Source: Nansenia antarctica
Lineage: Eukaryota; Chordata; Actinopteri; Argentiniformes; Microstomatidae
Assembly (NCBI GenBank): GCA_963989245.1
Contig: OZ022349.1
Location: forward strand, 32,326,393-32,390,392
DNA length: 64,000 bases
Reading direction: 5' to 3'
The number at the start of each line of letters is the position of its first letter. The first letter of the stretch is position 1. The translations under genes were made by a program, and so were the position numbers. Under the pieces are notes generated by a model. That model was not told where the DNA came from, searched no databases, and worked only from the letters and a program-made list of their open reading frames with translations. Below, in pieces: positions 22,348-32,402 of this stretch.

Positions 22348-22560
22348 GCCCCTTTCACACATACATGCCTTCCCAGTAGATTCCATGCAATTTCCAGGGT
22401 CGGCGTATGCCTGAACGCAACTGACCAGGGAAATCCGCCCGGGCAATTACTCTTGTCGAGACCATGTATAATTCCATGGAAAGTACCGGGTCACGGTAAG
22501 TGTGAATAGATGCCTGAAGATTGCCTGGTCAGTCTCCTTTCACAGATGTCCTGCATCGCG
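22348..22560. mobile_element. MITE family D fragment
   Basis: The left end AGCCCCTTTCACACATA and internal ATTCCATGGAAAGTACCGGG match the sequence to the right of the Gmr1-like element (38403-38471), where the order is ATTCCATGGAAATTACCGGG and then TATGTGTGAAAGAGGCTT. The right boundary here is not clear. Confidence 0.55.
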
Positions 22561-23463
22561 CAACCAGTAGGGCAAAGCACATAAGAACTGCCCCAGACTC
22601 CGAATATCGCTACTGCTAAATATAATTCCCCAACTGGACACTACTTAATTTCCAGTCTTAGTGGAGGTATGATATATGGCAGATCTCACCGGCTCCACGG
22701 TTCTTTGGTGGAAAGGCATTTTTAACAAACTCCCAGCAAAGTCAAAACACAAAATCTGCGCTCACTACCTTTTCCAGTTGAACATAAACTAAACAATTTC
22801 AATGTTGCTATTGTTTGCGAAGTTACAAGGACCTTACATCACACCATTTCTTTTCAAACAATGCAAAGTTCTAATGTAGCCTATGGAGACGTTGTAGTTG
22901 ATCCCAAAGTCTGTCCAAACAGGGGTCATCCCTATGTTCCCCGGGTCCTATGTTCCCCGATTTCTTAGCAAAAAAAAAAAAAGGGTTCAATGTTCCCCGC
23001 TTCCGAAAAAGGGTCCTATGTTTCCCGCTTCCGAAAAAAGGTTCTATGTTCCCCGCTTCCGAAAAAGGGTCCTATGTTCCCCGCCTGCCGTTGTGTCAAG
23101 CGACCCCAGGTGTCGTTATGTAGTACTGCATGAGAGTTTTTTATTTTTTATTTTTTTTATTTTATTATTTAAAAAACAACATACACAAATACATAATCAT
23201 ACTGTGTATTACTAATTGATAAAGAAATGTACAGGAAATTGCAGGAACTATTATACATAGGAACAAAATTATTATGTGTACAACATTATTATATGAACAA
23301 AATGATTATATGTACAAAACCTTTTGTAGGTAGGACACTATTGGACCTCGGCCCAAATCTAGTACTGAACCTGACCCCCCATGCTAAACCATTTGGAAGT
23401 ACAGTATACTAGGACTCCAATTCAGACACACTGGGGGGCTGTCACAAATCTACTAACTCTAAT

Positions 23464-24041
23464 CAGCCTGGTCTCACACGGCAGACGTCAGAATTCGACA
23501 TTTATGGACAAACGTCGAATTCTGACATGAGATTGCATCCAAACGTCGAATTCCGACGTGACATTTGCATCCAAACGTCGAATTCCGACGTGACATTGGG
23601 GTAGCTCGTTCTGATAGCGCAGGGGTGCGCCTGTTATGTGCGCCTGTCGGCGCTTCTCTCGGGATTATTCCATGTTGAATTGGAAACCCTATGGTTACCC
23701 TAACCCTAACCCTAACCCTAACCTTAACCCTAACCCTAACCTTAACCCTAACCCTAACCCTAAATGTGGCCTAACTAATTAATGCAAGTGCAATTCAAAA
23801 TGGAATAATCCCGAGAGAAGCCCCGACAGGCGCACATAACAGGCGCACCCCTGCGCTATCAGAACGAGCTACCCCAATGTCACGTCGGAATTCGACGTTT
23901 GGATGCAAATGTCACGTCGGAATTCGACGTTTGGATGCAAATGTCACGTCGGAATTCGACGTTTGGATGCGATCTCACGTCAGAATTTGACGTTTGTCCA
24001 TAAACGTCGAATTCTGCCGTCTGCCGTGTGAGACCAGGTTG
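23464..24041. mobile_element. Fold-back element with telomeric repeats in its loop
   Basis: Terminal inverted repeat CARCCTGGTCTCACACGGCAG; 578 bp; CTCTAAT directly repeated on both sides (23457-23463 and 24042-24048). Arms of about 230-270 bp contain two or three copies of a roughly 33-bp subunit (CGTCGAATTCCGACGTGACA) that is itself dyad-symmetric. The loop (23697-23764) is vertebrate telomeric repeat. CA-start ends and a 7-8-bp TSD suggest a hAT-type non-autonomous element. Confidence 0.8.
23697..23764 (-). repeat. Interstitial telomeric sequence (TTAGGG)n
   Basis: Eleven hexamers on the plus strand as CCCTAA: nine perfect and two CCTTAA variants, in the order 4-1-2-1-3. It lies in the unpaired centre of the 23464-24041 fold-back element. 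Confidence 0.95.
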
Positions 24042-24216
24042 CTCTAATTATTTAAAATACAAATAAATAAATAAACAAGAATGTGTTGTGTAACAACTCC
24101 CCCAAGATTCCCCTCCACCACAGAGAGACTAAACTGTCCTTCTGAAAGAGACTACACTGACATCCTCCATCCCAGACAGACTACAATGACCACCATCACA
24201 GTGTGACATGGGAGAG

Positions 24217-24737
24217 TTACTCCATATGAGAGTGGAGAAACTTATTCTTCAGGTAGCATGTGTTCCTGATGTTGTGGACTACTCTTTTATCAACAATTTC
24301 ACAGTATTGCCCATTGGTGGCAGTTGACTTCATACCTATCCCAACAAGTTGGCATGGTTCCCAAAAACATTTATGATGTAGGAACAGGAGGGTGTCAGTG
24401 ATGGCTGAGGGTGGGAAGAGAAGCTTTGCTCCCTCCTTGTACTCTTCACAGCCTGTCAGGGGATCTTCTCTGTGGAGTGGCAGGAACACGGTCCCTTCAA
24501 ACAGGAGCTGTGGATTCTCTGAAAATAAAAGACATCAAGTATTAAGGTAGGCTATAGATTCCCATCAATCTTTTTTATACAAGGTCTTTCAGTAAGACTA
24601 TTTTACCTGACATGGTAGCCCATATGCCTGTGATTTTCACCGGTGGCCTGTGGTTCCTGTCACCAAGTAGGGTTGGGTTGAGTTGGGTTGGGGTTGTCTC
24701 CACAAATGACCCAACTCTGATAGTCTTTATATCAAAT
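24217..24737 (-). CDS. Two-exon gene model of unknown function
   Basis: Exon 24607-24737 and exon 24217-24518 on the minus strand, joined by an 88-bp intron with GT (24606-24605) and a good acceptor (TTTTATTTTCAG at about 24519-24530). The exons join in phase at MS-E-NPQLLFEG. Exon 1 is preceded by an acceptor-like CATTCTCAG, so there is at least one more upstream exon that I could not identify. Visible text: VGSFVE, RPPVKITGIWA, then GTVFLPLHRED and TDTLLFLHHKCFW, ending LKNKFLHSHME. I do not recognise the domain. It lies inside the MULE-like candidate and may be element-encoded. Confidence 0.4.
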
Positions 24738-25536
24738 CTGAGAATGAAATTCAGTATGCTAATTATAAAAGGGGTATGCTATTGATAATTGATATTGATA
24801 AGCAATGTGGAATGTGTTCGAAAGAAACATGGAGCAAAGGACCAACAACCATGTTGAATGTAAGTGTAACAATGACAGATCTGAACAAAAAAATTATTAT
24901 TTCATCTAATAACTAAATCTTAAGTTAATTATTTTATATTGTTAATATAATATTGTCTGCAAATTATTGGTTAATTCATTCTTATCCTATCACCTCTGGG
25001 CCTGTGCGTATATCGAGTATAGGTTTAACTATGAGCCGAAACAAAAATTAACGAAACATCAAACACAGCAGAGGACAGGAGGGCTCTTTAAACAGGAGGG
25101 CTCTTTAAACAGGTGGACGAGTTGCCAATTGGTCCGGTACAGGCGCGCTAATGATGATGGACGTAACATCAGTCCAATCATGGGCGGGCACCGTGATTGA
25201 GAAAGGATTAAGAAAGGATTTAAAATTGTGAAAGGAGGAGACACAGAGTCGAAAATGTTCAATGTCAAAATGTTCATGCCAAACTAATAACATTTAGGGC
25301 CTGATTTACTAAGATCCCAAATAACGAATACTAATTGAAGTTCACACACAGGGGAAGTTGTGAGATATACTTGTTATAGGCTATACTTCAAATAAGGCCC
25401 GCTATCTTCTACATTGGAAAGATCAACAATCCTCACTGCACACCGTTAGTAGATCAGCTTGCAGATGTAGAACCAGTTTGCACATTAATAGGCCATTAAT
25501 AGGCTAATAAGTTATAATTCTGTATTTTTGTTCTAG

Positions 25537-25796
25537 CTTATCATCGTACTCTAAACGATGCTGTCCAAGTGCGCCATCCTTCACTTTGGATATACCTTCG
25601 GCACCTGAAGGATCAGCAAACGCTTTCAGAGGATAAGCTGGGGATGGCAGACAGAGGCCACGCTCCCCCAACAAGGAGACGGAAGTGGAGGGAGTTGGAG
25701 GCCCGTCTACTGAGGCTGAAAGAACAGTATATGCAGGGCCTCAGAGATCTGGCTTCGTACTGGAGGGCTGTCAGCCATAGCGTCCGTATGGGCTAG
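25537..25796 (+). pseudogene. Terminal exon resembling the C-terminus of MULE transposases
   Basis: An acceptor TTTTTGTTCTAG (ends 25536) leads into 86 codons: VRHPSLWIYLRHLKDQQ, then RRRKWRELEARLLRLKEQY and YWRAVSHSVRMG, stop at 25794-25796. The HP-x2-W-x3-L-x-LK-x-QQ pattern, followed by a basic linker and a Y-x-RAVSH ending, recalls the C-terminus of FLYWCH/MULE transposase proteins in animals. The catalytic DDE region is not present nearby, so this is a remnant or part of a non-autonomous element. Family assignment is from memory and needs a profile search. Confidence 0.45.
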
Positions 25797-26161
25797 ATCT
25801 TTTTGATTTTTGCATTTTTGCACATTTATTTGGATAGCACTTTGGCCTATGTTGTTGTTATTATTGTTATTGGCCTAATTTAATTATTATTGTTATTATG
25901 TATGCACAAACATAGTTTAATTAGTTGGTTGCAATAAAAGCCTATATTTTGGATTGATATCTCTACTGTATTTATTTGATTTCGTTTGACAAAAATATAG
26001 AAAATATATTTAATAATGTGTATATATATATCACTGGTGTTCTTTTAGGAATATAAGATTTTCAATTCCATCTCGAAAATGATCTATCTAGGGAGTTATA
26101 TAAAATGCTGAGACAATACTATGACATTCATTGTGTTCTTCATATTTCCAAGTCATCTTAA

Positions 26162-26190
26162 GACCCCCCCCCCCCCCCCCAAAAAAAAAA
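26162..26190. repeat. Poly-C run followed by poly-A
   Basis: About 18 C residues then 10 A residues at the inner edge of the right arm of the MULE-like candidate. The left arm has an A13 run at 22971-22983 in another position. Confidence 0.9.
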
Positions 26191-26523
26191 GAGTCAAACT
26201 CTCATGCAGTACCACATAACGACACATGGGGTCGCTTGACACAACGGCAGGCGGGGAACATAGCAGTGGCGTAGTGGACGGGCCCGCAAGCGACGCACCG
26301 CGGGGGGGCCCCAGCCACTAGGGGGCCCCCTAACATTGGATCCAAATTTTTTTATTTTATTTTTTTATTTTAGAAAATATAAAACAAAGAAAATAAGTGG
26401 CCCTTCATTGTGTCAACCTTAATTTTAATATATAGGCCTATATTTAAAAAGATATACATAGTTAGCCGTATCCAATAGCAACATGACTTTGACGTCACAC
26501 GTAGGCAGCGAGACACAAGGAAA

Positions 26524-26640
26524 ATGAGCAAGCGAAAATACCTCAGCGGTGCGCAAAAACAGGAACGTTCCTATAAAAAGGAACAAAATTCAGCGAAACT
26601 TCGAAAAATGTCACATTTTCTTTTACCCAATGCAGTTTCT
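26524..26640 (+). pseudogene. N-terminal remnant of a hAT transposase
   Basis: Start ATG at 26524 then MSKRKYLSGAQKQ and KLRKMSHFLLPN. A basic KRK-x-LSGAQKxxxxKK opening followed by a short hydrophobic motif (SHFL, usually SFF) is common at the start of hAT transposases of the ZMYM-related type. After about residue 40 the frame loses similarity and continues as unrelated text, so it is frameshifted and the catalytic domain is gone. Confidence 0.5.
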
Positions 26641-27364
26641 GAGACGCGGGTAGGGATGCGATTAGCACTGGGTCAGGGACAAACGTCGTTGATGCACCTG
26701 TTGCTAGCAGCACCACTGTGGAGGCCAGTGTTACTGCAGCTGGCATGGTGCAGGCTGACCCGGCTTCGGTGCACCTTGCTGCCTGATTGTCTGTCCCTGT
26801 GTCATTCACTCTCAACATGGATACAAGTACAATAAGCATTCTTTAGGTGGTGGTAGATTCTCTATTCGGACATTATAGCCGCTATATGTGGGACTGTCGG
26901 TCCGATATTGTAAAAAAATCAAAAAATGTATGTTTACGGAAGTACATGTCTCAAGTATTATCTCGGCGGTTAGTCGAGTGAAAGAAAAACAACATAGGCC
27001 TACAGATGATAATTCGCACAATATAATACCACGAAAGCGTACAGCACTAAACAATACAATTTATTTGGGCAGCATCATACTCAAACTCAGGCAGAAGGGC
27101 AGGGTCCGGCCAGGTTCACAGTCACAGACTGTCAGTGCATCATACAGGTACACAATTCAGCATGGTTAGGCTATATATACCTGTTTCTTTTTCTATTCTA
27201 CTATTCTATTCTACTTCTGCTGTCTGCGTTTCCCTGGGTATTCCTAAACCAGATGGCAAACAGTAAAGAAATGCCAGGACTTAAGAAACGAGATGTCCAA
27301 CAAAGGATTTGATTAACCCTGGCCAATTTTGCGCAACAAGTAGACTCTGATGCAGCGGAGACAG

Positions 27365-27450
27365 GGTTGCCAGATGGGCTGGTTTTTGGTGGATTTAGAA
27401 GTTTTTAGATTGGTTAGGTTGGAAATTCTCAATCCCATCTGGCAACCCTT
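27365..27450. mobile_element. Short MITE family B, copy 3
   Basis: Ends AGGGTTGCCAGATGGG and CCCATCTGGCAACCCT enclose about 55 bp with TTTAGATTGGTTAGGTTGGA. Inserted in the hAT at 26264-27775. Confidence 0.75.
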
Positions 27451-28919
27451 AGCGGAGAGTCTACAGATTGTATGTTTACAGATATCGCGCTGCTGTGCAC
27501 ACCACACTTTGTTAAAAGAAATAAAGCTTGTACTTTTCTACTTATAATACATTCTACTGATGTAGTCTACCATTTGGTTTTAGTTATAGGCTATTGCTCT
27601 CACTTGTTTGTACCTTTTGCTAAGTCAAGCATTTAGAATGTAGAGTGCATATTGTGAAATTTCGCAACGTCAATAACGCATCGGCCTCTAAAAAACGCAT
27701 TATATATTTTTTTTTACTCCGTTGCGAAAAGGCCCCCGCCGCCACCTTGCCTCTGGATTTTGCGGTACGCCACTGGAACATAGGACCCTTTTTCGGAAGC
27801 GGGGAACATAGAACCCTTTTTCGGAAGCGGGGAACATAGAACCCTTTTTCGGAAGCGGGGAAGCGGGGAACATAGAACCCGGGGAACATAGGACCCGGGG
27901 AACATAGGTACGCTCCCATGGTAAGCACTCGTAATACGAGTTGACTCGCTGGAACGAGACAGGCGCACGAGACCGCCACACACCACACATCTGACATATA
28001 TCATACCTCCGTCCCACATGTATTTATCATCCTATTTTCCAATATAAAACGGAGGTACAATATGGCAGATATGGTACATGGCAGTCCCACTCGCCCGTCC
28101 CGCTCCAGTTCTGCATCCAGTTGAATGCATGTATTGAATGCAATGATTCAAGTAGATCGCGCAACCAAGGAATCGCCGACATGCGTGAAAGGGAGCAACA
28201 CAGGAATCTATTGGTATTTAGCTCATGTGTGAACGGTGTCACGGCCAGGCTCATGACCATGACAAAAGACGGGAGACACACACACGATCTTAAAGTAATG
28301 AAAATAAATGTTTTATTATAAACTAAATGAGGCTAATAACAATAATAAGATGAGGTGTGGTAGTCAGTAAATCAGTGGTGTAATGTGAGTGTAGTGGAAA
28401 GTGGTGAGGTGAGTGTTGCATGGTGTGAAACAAGGAACAAACAAATAAGATAGAAAATAATGGTGCCTAGAAGGGGGCCTCCATACTGAGGCCTGCATGC
28501 AAGTATATCCAACTGCGCGCATCAAATCTATCACCCGGAAATGTGATGTACCATTTTTGGACCACGTCATCGTAAGCGCGTTGGTAAAAGTAACCGCGAG
28601 AAACCGCGAGATTTTGAAGGATCTTAAATGGATTTTAAAAACACGGCGACATTGTATAGGACATTTAACGAACAATAATTTGAACACGCAATTGATAAGA
28701 AGAAGAAGAAGAAGAATTACAAATACAATGGCAAATGCAGCTCAGGTGAGAATTTCGAAATATTATTAATGAACATGTTATAGTTTTCAGATGTGTATTT
28801 ATTATTTAGGTTGTTGCATGTGTTACGCAGCTGTTTCGCACGTAGTTTTGTTCATCTGGCTTGGCTAATTGGGTAATCCTATGTGGTTTAGCGTTATCAG
28901 AGATATTAGAGAGATATTA

Positions 28920-29010
28920 GATTAGATTCAACTTTATTGTCATTGCTGAGTACAAGTACCAACAACAAAATGCAGTTATGCATATAAGATGTACAGCTGG
29001 CAGGGCTAAA
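28920..29010 (-). mobile_element. LINE 3' end fragment related to family L-B
   Basis: TTCAACTTTATTGTCATTGC and CAAGTACCAACAACAAAATG resemble the minus-strand 3' end of L-B (CTTTATTGTCATTGC, ACAGGTACCAAACAACGAAA at 50265-50310), but more diverged. Confidence 0.55.
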
Positions 29011-29212
29011 AAACGCTGCGTTGTCTTCAACCACTTAATGTAATTTAAAAGTTCACAATAGCTACATTCTCAGATGTCTACCGATTACGTATCCCCCTAT
29101 TTTTATTGCTTGTTTTCTTGTTTTTGAGAGCTGACTTTTTGCAGGCGCCGAGCTGTGGTCCCGAGCAGAGGGACGACTGGCCACCAACGGAGCTGTCCGT
29201 GTCTGACCACTG

Positions 29213-30036
29213 GGGGTTGGACACAACACTGAACACTACACTACACTGGACACTGGACACAACACTGAACACTACACTGGACACTGGACACAACACTGAA
29301 CACTACACTGGACACTGGACACAACACTGAACACTACACTGGACACTGGACACAACACTGAACACTACACTACACTGGACACAACACTGAACACTACACT
29401 ACACTGGACACAACACTGAAAACTACACTACACACAACACTGAACACTACACTGGACACTGGACACTACACTGAACACTGGACACAACACTGAACACTAC
29501 ACTACACTGGACACAACACTGAACACTACACTACACTGGACACAACACTGAACACTACACTACACTGGACACTGGACACAACACTGAACACTACACTGGA
29601 CACTGGACACAACACTGAACACTACACTACACTGGACACTGGACACAACACTGAACACTACACTACACTGGACACAACACTGAACACTACACTACACTGG
29701 ACACTGGACACAACACTGAACACTACACTACACTGGACACAACACTGAACACTACACTACACTGGACACTGGACACAACACTGAACACTACACTGGACAC
29801 TGGACACAACACTGAACACTACACTACACTGGACACGGGACACAACACTGAACACTACACTGGACACTGGACACAACACTGAACACTGGACACAACACTA
29901 CACTGGACACTGGACACAACACTGAACACTACTGGACACTGGACACAACACTGAACACTACACTGGACACTGGACACAACACTGAACACTACACTGGACA
30001 CTGGACACAACACTGAACACTACACTGGACACTGAA
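29213..30036. repeat. Minisatellite GGACACAACACTGAACACTA, compound units
   Basis: About 25-30 units made of GGACACAACACTGAACACTA plus CACT, with an optional GGACACTGG or CACTACACT insertion. Unit length switches between about 24, 31 and 36 bp. Confidence 0.93.
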
Positions 30037-30227
30037 CATCTGTCATTACGTGAAGCGCATTAAGTCGCATCTTGTAAGAAATGCGCTATACAAATAAAAC
30101 TTGTATATACAATTGATTTGATCCCTTGTACACTTTTTTGGATATTTGTGTTGCAACACACCTATACATTGTGTTTGACCTAATAAAGTCCCACACCTGG
30201 GGTCATTGACATTCTTTTATTTATATA

Positions 30228-31352
30228 CAGTTAGGTCTGGAAGTATTTGGACAGTGACACAATTTCCATAATTTTGTCTCTGTATGCCACCACAAAGGAT
30301 TTGAAATGAAACAATCAAGATGTAATTGAAGTGCATACTTTCAGCTTTAATTCAAGGGGTTGAACAAAAATATTGTATGAAACATTTTGGAATTGCAACC
30401 ATTTTTATACACAAGTCTCCTATTTTCAGGAGCTCAAAAGTAATTGGACAAATTAACAATCATACAGTAAGTAAAATGTTCATTTTTAATACTTAGTCGA
30501 GAATCCTTTGCAGGCAATGACTGCCTGAAGTCTGGAACACATGGACATCACCAAATGCTGGGTTTCCTCCTTTGTGATGCTTTGTCAGGCCTTTACTGCA
30601 GCAGTCTTCAGTTGTTGTTTGTTCGTGGGTCTTTCTGCCTTTAGTTTTGTCTTCAGCAAGTGAAATGCATGCTTGACTGGGTTGAGATCAGGTGATTGAC
30701 TCTGGCCATTGCAGAATATTCCACTTCTTTGCCTTAAAAAAGTCCCGGGTTGCTTACACACTATATTTTGGGTCATTGTCCATCTGTATTGTGAAGCACC
30801 ATCCAATCAACTTTGCTGAATTTGTCTGAATCTGAGCAGACAGAATATCCCTAAACACTTCAGAATTCATCTGTCTGCTTCTGTCTTCACATCATCAATA
30901 AACACTAGTGACCCAGTGCCATTGGAAGCCATGCATGTCCATGTCATCACACTCACCAGTGCATTCTTTTTTTCTCAGAATGTACCAAACAGTTAATTTG
31001 GCCAGTATTAATGTTCCCACTATCTCTCTGATGGATTTTTGTTTTGTTTTTACAGCCTAAGGATGGCCTGTTTCAGTTGCATTGAGAGCTCTGTTGACTG
31101 CATGTTGTGCGTATACAGCAACAGCCTCCAAATGCAAATGCCACACTTGGAATCAACTCAGACCTTTTACCTGCTTAATTGATAAAGAAATAATGAAGGA
31201 ATAAATAGCCCACACTGGCCCATGAAACAGCTTTTGAGTCAATTGTCTAATTACTTTTGGTTATTATATATAAGAGCTATAATTCATAAACCCTTCCTTC
31301 AATTTGGATGTGAATACCCTTAACCTAAAGCTGAGAGTCTGCACTTTAAGCC
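30228..31352 (-). pseudogene. Tc1-like transposon remnant
   Basis: The left end (30228) reads CAGTTAGGTCTGGAAGTATT after a TA, a standard Tc1-like terminus. The opposite terminus is missing; homology stops near 31352 after GAGAGTCTGCACTTTAA. The minus strand carries decayed transposase text: WTMTQNIVCKQP (from a DND-PKH-type catalytic segment), SPDLNPVKHAFHLLK and AERPTNKQQLKTAAVKA (30585-30780). SPDLNP(V/I)E is the third catalytic region of DD34E transposases; here the residue is K instead of the expected E. It is a dead copy. Confidence 0.8.
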
Positions 31353-31384
31353 CAGTAAATTCTGTTGGAAATCTCATATAAGAT

Positions 31385-31840
31385 ACGTTAGATCCAAAGT
31401 ATCAAGGAGTATTGCAGTATTGTGCAGGGCAAAACATATTCTGGAACAGAGGATGTTGTATACTCTATATTGTTGTCTTGTCTTACCCTATTTGAGTTAC
31501 TGTGTGGAGATATGGGGAAATGAATATAAAAGCACTTTAAACCCATTGATTACACTACAGAAAAAAGCTATGAGGATTGTACATGAGGTCGGATATCGTG
31601 ATCACACTAATAACTTGTTCCTAATGTCAAAAATATGAAGAAAATATGAAGGAAAGCAGAAATATTGCTCTATTTAAAAAAAGGTTTAAATTATTTTTAA
31701 TGAAAAAGTATTAGAACGGATGATACTGAAATATATGTATTAATTAATTGGATTATATAATGTAAGCATAATTGTTAAGTATAAACAGGGGTAGGACAGG
31801 CTTCTTCCTACTCCTTTTCGAACAATTGATAGGACTGTAC
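31385..31840 (+). pseudogene. LINE reverse transcriptase C-terminal fragment
   Basis: From 31387 the frame reads SKVSRSIAVLCRAKHILEQ, LYCCLVLPYLSYCVEIWGN, LNPLITLQKKAMRIVHEVGY and LFLMSKI, then stops at 31636. This is the conserved thumb and C-terminal region of fish non-LTR reverse transcriptases. The trailing 3' UTR has GGCTTCTTCCTACTCCTTTT. 5'-truncated. Confidence 0.75.
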
Positions 31841-32200
31841 TCTACATATTAGTTTTTTCCGTAGTTTCCACCGTAGTAAGGCCGTAGTAAGGCGATTCAT
31901 GGTTTCCACCGTTACCGTAGTAAGGCGATGACGTAGTCTATGCAAATATGCAGGCGCGGTATGATGATGTATGGTACATCACATTTCCGGGTGATGGATT
32001 TGATGCGCGCAGTTGGACCCTACTCCCTGCATGGGTCTCTTATGCCCTGGATCCTGGAACCAGGTGGGGCACAATCAGCTGTCCACCAGCTGACCTGCAT
32101 TCTACTGATTAGTAACCCTGTCCAGCAGGAGGCCTCTCTGCAGACAGGGAAACAGATATTAGTACAGGCCAGGACAATATATGGGGCCAGGGCCGTCACA

Positions 32201-32209
32201 CCCCCTCCC
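32201..32209 (-). promoter_or_regulatory. Polypurine tract of the Gmr1-like element
   Basis: On the minus strand GGGAGGGGG directly precedes the 3' LTR start TGTGACGG. This is the expected plus-strand primer for reverse transcription. Confidence 0.85.
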
Positions 32210-32402
32210 ATAGAAACAGGGTCCCAAAGGGAACACTGAACAGGGAAACACACCACAGTAAAATAATATATAATCACCTGTATTCAGGACCAACCACCAT
32301 TACTCCAACCTCGGCAACAGGTACCTATGAAGCCATAATTAAGAGGAGCAGGAACAGTAGAAGGGTAAAAACAGGAAATTAGTTAACACAAAAACAATTA
32401 TC

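Larger units (their letters stand above)
26264..27775. mobile_element. Non-autonomous hAT element with 8-bp TSD
   Basis: The ends CAGTGGCGTA and TACGCCACTG are exact 10-bp inverted repeats. GAACATAG is duplicated at 26256-26263 and 27776-27783. An 8-bp TSD and a CAGNG start are the hAT signature. The interior has a transposase N-terminal remnant (26524-26640) and a copy of short MITE B. The insertion split the right arm of the MULE-like candidate, so it is younger. Confidence 0.88.
22928..27908. mobile_element. Candidate MULE-like element with long inverted ends
   Basis: Left arm 22928-23140: CCTATGTTCCCCGGGTCC, several copies of TATGTTCCCCGCTTCCGAAA, then TGCCGTTGTGTCAAGCGACC. The same text appears inverted on the right as 26185-26255 plus 27776-27908, split by a hAT. 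Long, repetitive inverted ends and a terminal exon resembling the C-terminus of MULE transposases (25537-25796) suggest a Mutator-like element. No 9-bp TSD was found at the boundaries I chose, so the limits or the class may be wrong. Confidence 0.5.
28500..32025. mobile_element. hAT-like insertion of 3526 bp in the 3' LTR
   Basis: Flanked by an 8-bp TSD, CCTGCATG (28492-28499 and 32026-32033). Nearly matching inverted ends of about 45 bp: both read TCCAACTGCGCGCATCAAAT and then ATCACCCGGAAATGTGATGT going inward. The outermost 8-9 bases match poorly (CAAGTATAT versus GAGTAGGGT). The 8-bp TSD points to hAT; P-type elements also give 8 bp. The interior carries no transposase of its own that I recognise. 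It holds a LINE fragment, a long minisatellite, a Tc1 remnant and a LINE RT fragment. Confidence 0.85.
28237..32200 (-). repeat. 3' LTR, split by a hAT-like insertion
   Basis: LTR parts are 28237-28499 and 32034-32200; they add up to the length of the 5' LTR. The ends are TGTGACGGCC and GGCCGTGACA on the minus strand. The second part looks identical to the 5' LTR; the first part differs at about three substitutions and a small A-run change near 28448. Confidence 0.92.

Noticed and set aside
21899..22509. 201-codon Leu/Ser ORF and Arg/Glu-rich antisense ORFs
   Set aside because: (TC)n microsatellite artefacts; the same holds for 45425-45631 and 46129-46540.
26524..26835. Complete 103-residue protein
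   Set aside because: Only the first 40 residues look like a hAT transposase; the rest is a shifted frame.
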